The notes below the pieces were generated by a model. That model saw only the letters and a list, made by a program, of their open reading frames with translations, was not told the origin of the DNA and ran no database searches. Made by a program: the position numbers and the translations under genes. A stretch of DNA of 16,945 nucleotides. Source: Betaproteobacteria bacterium. Its GTDB lineage: Bacteria; Pseudomonadota; Gammaproteobacteria; Burkholderiales; SG8-39. Each line of letters opens with the position of its first letter. Positions within the stretch are counted from its first letter, which is position 1. Positions 14,504-16,945 of the stretch are shown piece after piece. The stretch spans positions 1 through 16,945 of the forward strand of contig JAAOZY010000167.1 in the NCBI GenBank assembly GCA_012274205.1, written 5' to 3'.

Positions 14504-15514
14504 ATGAAAACAATGCGCTATCTGATTGCGATTCTACTCAGCGGTGTTCTTGCATTCGCTGCGGCCGGTCGCGCGATGGCGGAGGGGGGCGAGATCAAGA
14601 TGGCGCAGCAGTACGGCCTCGCCTTCCTGCCGCTGATGGTGATGCAGCACTACAAACTGCTGGAGAAACACGTCAAGGCGGCGGGGCTCGGCGAGGTCAA
14701 GGTGAGCTGGGTCAAGCTCGCGAGCGGCGGCGTGATGAACGACGCTCTGCTCGGCGGCGATCTGAGCTTCGCTTCCGGCGGGGTACCGCCGTTCATCACG
14801 CTGTGGGCCAAGACCCGGGGGAGCCTCGACGTCGAAGGCGTGTGCGCGATGGCGGCGATGCCCCTGTATCTCAACACGCGCAACCCCGGCATCAAGAGCG
14901 TGAAGGATTTCACCGAAAGGGACAAGATCGCGCTGCCGGCGATCAAAGTGTCCAACCAGGCCATGTTCCTGCAGATGGCCGCGGAACAGGCGTTCGGCGA
15001 AGGCAGCGCGCACAAACTCGATTCGCTGACCGTGTCGCTTTCGCACCCCGATGCGATGACGGCCATGCTCTCGGGAGGGGAGATCAACAGCCATTTCTCG
15101 GCGCCGCCGTTTCAGTACCAGGAGCTGGCGGTGCCCGGCATTCATTCCGTCGTGAGTTCGTACGACCTTCTTGGCGGAGCGCACACGTTTGCGATGGTAT
15201 GGACGACCGCCAAGTACCGCCAGCAGAACCCGAAGACCTTTGCCGCGTTTCTGGCCGCGTTCGAGGAGGCCGATGCCATCATCGCCCGCGACAACAGGGG
15301 TGTGGCTCAGATGTACCTCGCGGAAACCAAGAGCAAAGACACGGTGGAGAACATACAGAAGTTCATCACGGCGGCGGGGTCCGAATTCGTCATGACGCCG
15401 AAGAATACGGTCAAGCAGGCTGACTTCATGTACCGGGTCGGGACGATCAAGCTGAAGCCCGCGTCGTGGAAAGAGATGTTCTTCCCGGAGATCCATCAGC
15501 TCCCCGGCAGCTGA
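14504..15514 (+). CDS. ABC transporter substrate-binding protein, TauA/SsuA/NMT1-like (second of tandem pair)
   Basis: Periplasmic binding protein of 336 residues, paralogous to the gene just before it (36 of 61 residues identical over one aligned stretch near EINSHF; similar elsewhere by eye). The start ATG 14504 has AAAGGAGG 5 bases upstream and was chosen over an in-frame upstream start. The signal peptide MRYLIAILLSGVLAFAAAG ends at the AxA site AMA before EGGEIKMAQQ. Conserved blocks are AQQYGLAFLPLMVMQ, KAAGLGEVKVSW, GVPPFITLWAKT, YLNTRNPGIKSVKDF and EINSHFSAPPFQ. Both proteins end in PASWK, then FMPEV or FFPEI, then LPGS. Two binding proteins next to one ATPase and one permease suggest an importer with two ligands or two affinities. 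Confidence 0.9.
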   Translation: MKTMRYLIAILLSGVLAFAAAGRAMAEGGEIKMAQQYGLAFLPLMVMQHYKLLEKHVKAAGLGEVKVSWVKLASGGVMNDALLGGDLSFASGGVPPFITLWAKTRGSLDVEGVCAMAAMPLYLNTRNPGIKSVKDFTERDKIALPAIKVSNQAMFLQMAAEQAFGEGSAHKLDSLTVSLSHPDAMTAMLSGGEINSHFSAPPFQYQELAVPGIHSVVSSYDLLGGAHTFAMVWTTAKYRQQNPKTFAAFLAAFEEADAIIARDNRGVAQMYLAETKSKDTVENIQKFITAAGSEFVMTPKNTVKQADFMYRVGTIKLKPASWKEMFFPEIHQLPGS

Positions 15515-15659
15515 GGTTCGCGGCGACTGGAGCCGTGTTGCCGGGCAGGGCCGCCGAACGGCTGACGGCGTCGGGTCCATGAACGGGAGTGAAATATCCG
15601 GCGAAATACAAGGCGCCACGATTGCCAGTGGGCGCCAGGCGATGATGGAGGAGGAATCA

Positions 15660-16454
15660 ATGATAGACGCAGGCGCGCCTGCGGCGCTGCTCGATGTCCG
15701 GGGCGTGACGCTGCAGTACAAGACCCGGCACCACCTGGTGACGGCGACCTACCGTGTGGACTTTCAGGTGCACCGGTCGGACCGCTTCGTGCTGCTCGGG
15801 CCCTCGGGCTGCGGCAAGTCGACGCTGCTCAAGGCGGTCGGCGGCTGCATGCGGCCGGCCGAGGGTACGATCGCGCTCAAGGGCGTGACGGTCACCAGGC
15901 CCGGGCCCGACCGAATGATGGTGTTCCAGGAATTCGACCAGCTGCTGCCGTGGAAAACGGTGAAGCAGAACGTGGTATTCGCGCTCAAGGCCTCGGGTAG
16001 ATTCCGCGGCAAGGCCGCCGAAGACAAGGCGATGCAGTACATCGAGAAAGTGAACCTGCTGAAGTTCGCGAACAGTTATCCGCACACCCTCTCGGGCGGC
16101 ATGAAACAGCGCGTGGCGATCGCGCGCGGCATGGCGATGGAGCCCGACATACTCCTCATGGACGAGCCGTTCGCGGCCCTGGATGCGCTGACGCGCAGGA
16201 AGATGCAGGAGGAGCTGCTGCAGTTGTGGGAGAACACGCGCTTCACCGTGCTGTTCGTGACGCATTCGATTCCGGAGGCGGTGCGGATCGGAAATCGCAT
16301 ACTTCTGCTGTCGCCGCACCCGGGGCAGGTCAAGGCGGAGCTCAACAGCGACGGCTCCGACGCGCCGGATGCGGCAAGCGGGCAGAGGCTCTCCGACCGC
16401 ATCCATGCGATGCTGTTTGCCGACGAAATCGAGGAGGAGGCGACCAATGTCTAA
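15660..16454 (+). CDS. ABC transporter ATP-binding protein, TauB/SsuB-like
   Basis: Cytoplasmic ATPase of 264 residues that powers the importer. All nucleotide-binding elements are present: Walker A GPSGCGKST, Q-loop VFQEFDQLLPWKT, signature LSGGMKQRVAIARG, Walker B ILLMDEPFAALD, and the H-loop histidine in FVTHS. The pattern GxDRMMVFQ and LPWKTVKQNV are typical of the TauB/SsuB/NrtD group. The start was placed at ATG 15660, which has GGAGGAGG 5 bases upstream. In-frame ATGs at 15579 and 15642 would include or precede that site and add non-conserved residues. The C-terminus carries a variable tail after the H-loop (SPHPGQVKAELNSD...). It ends overlapping the permease start by 8 bp, so the two are translated together. 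Confidence 0.93.
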   Translation: MIDAGAPAALLDVRGVTLQYKTRHHLVTATYRVDFQVHRSDRFVLLGPSGCGKSTLLKAVGGCMRPAEGTIALKGVTVTRPGPDRMMVFQEFDQLLPWKTVKQNVVFALKASGRFRGKAAEDKAMQYIEKVNLLKFANSYPHTLSGGMKQRVAIARGMAMEPDILLMDEPFAALDALTRRKMQEELLQLWENTRFTVLFVTHSIPEAVRIGNRILLLSPHPGQVKAELNSDGSDAPDAASGQRLSDRIHAMLFADEIEEEATNV

Positions 16455-16945
16455 TGTCCCGAGGCCGGAGTTCGTGCGCGATTCGCTCGAGACCACCTAC
16501 GGCGTGGTGGAAAAGCCGCTGACCGCATGGGAGACGATCTTGAATCTCGGCGCCGTACGCAAGGCCGTGCTGCTCGTGCTGCTGGCGATCCTGTGGGAAC
16601 TGTATGCGCGCCACCTCGGCAATCCGCTGCTGTTCCCCACGTTCAGCTCGACGCTGCAGGCGCTGTGGGAAGGGATCGCCACCGGAGGCTTGCTCACCAA
16701 GGCATGGTATTCGATCAAGGTGCTCCTCATGGGCTATGCCGCCGGACTCGCACTGGCGGCGGTGCTCACCACGCTCGCGATCACGTCGCGCGTGGGCACG
16801 GACTTGCTCGAAACGCTCACCTCGATGTTCAATCCGCTGCCGGCGATCGCGCTGCTGCCGCTGGCGCTGATCTGGTTCGGCTTGGGCAACGGCAGTATCA
16901 TCTTCGTGCTGATCCACTCGGTGCTGTGGGCGGTCGCACTGAACA
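16447..16945 (+). CDS. ABC transporter permease, TauC/SsuC-like (partial, C-terminus beyond window)
   Basis: Inner-membrane permease of the importer. The frame is open from ATG 16447 to the window edge, 166 codons of an expected 250-300. GAGGAGGAGG ends 6 bases upstream, within the ATPase gene. After a polar cytoplasmic N-terminus of about 35 residues come a first membrane segment (VLLVLLAILWELYA), a periplasmic stretch with NPLLFPTFSSTLQALWEG, then segments VLLMGYAAGLALAAVLTTLAIT and PLPAIALLPLALIWFGLG. The LP-AIALLPLALIWFGLG block is a TauC/SsuC hallmark. The EAA loop that contacts the ATPase would lie beyond the edge. It completes a minimal importer with the two binding proteins and the ATPase. 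Confidence 0.9.
   Translation, partial: MSNVPRPEFVRDSLETTYGVVEKPLTAWETILNLGAVRKAVLLVLLAILWELYARHLGNPLLFPTFSSTLQALWEGIATGGLLTKAWYSIKVLLMGYAAGLALAAVLTTLAITSRVGTDLLETLTSMFNPLPAIALLPLALIWFGLGNGSIIFVLIHSVLWAVALN

Overview
The window is GC-rich, with strong G/C preference at third codon positions. It carries a UrtAB urea transporter, a PykA/F-type pyruvate kinase and CaiB/IclR/TauA-family catabolic genes. This mix best fits a betaproteobacterium (Burkholderiales or a relative). That is an inference from gene content and style, not from a marker gene.

Left end, minus strand (1-2657): the start of a urea ABC transporter operon. urtA (Tat-exported urea-binding protein) is followed by urtB (permease, cut by the window edge). 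A GC hairpin lies between them. A good sigma-54 (-24/-12) promoter lies upstream of urtA, and a TTGGTGCA/TGCACCAA dyad lies about 120-165 bp further out. This suggests nitrogen (NtrC-type) control.

Middle, plus strand (2866-5781): a small unrecognised lipoprotein whose last codons and stop are tandemly repeated, then pyruvate kinase (pyk), then a class I SAM-dependent methyltransferase.

Right part, plus strand (5869-16945, running off the edge): a long same-strand cluster that looks like an uptake and CoA-dependent degradation pathway for an unidentified organic acid. An IclR-family regulator has its own TTGACA promoter and a perfect 17-bp palindrome before its GTG start. It overlaps a CaiB/BaiF CoA-transferase. 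Next come an AcuI/YhdH-type enoyl(acrylyl)-CoA reductase, an acyl-CoA dehydrogenase, a DUF35 zinc-ribbon/OB-fold protein overlapping an SCP-x-type thiolase, and a second CaiB-fold protein with the residues of an alpha-methylacyl-CoA racemase. The cluster ends with a TauABC/SsuABC-like ABC importer that has two tandem paralogous binding proteins, one ATPase and one permease (partial).

Proposed logic (inference): the importer brings in the acid, the CoA-transferase activates it, the racemase sets the alpha-methyl stereochemistry, and the acyl-CoA dehydrogenase desaturates it. The thiolase/DUF35 pair then cleaves the chain, by thiolysis or retro-aldol, and the AcuI-like enzyme reduces a short enoyl-CoA. 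No enoyl-CoA hydratase or 3-hydroxyacyl-CoA dehydrogenase is present in the window. No RNA genes, insertion sequences, CRISPR arrays or phage genes were seen.
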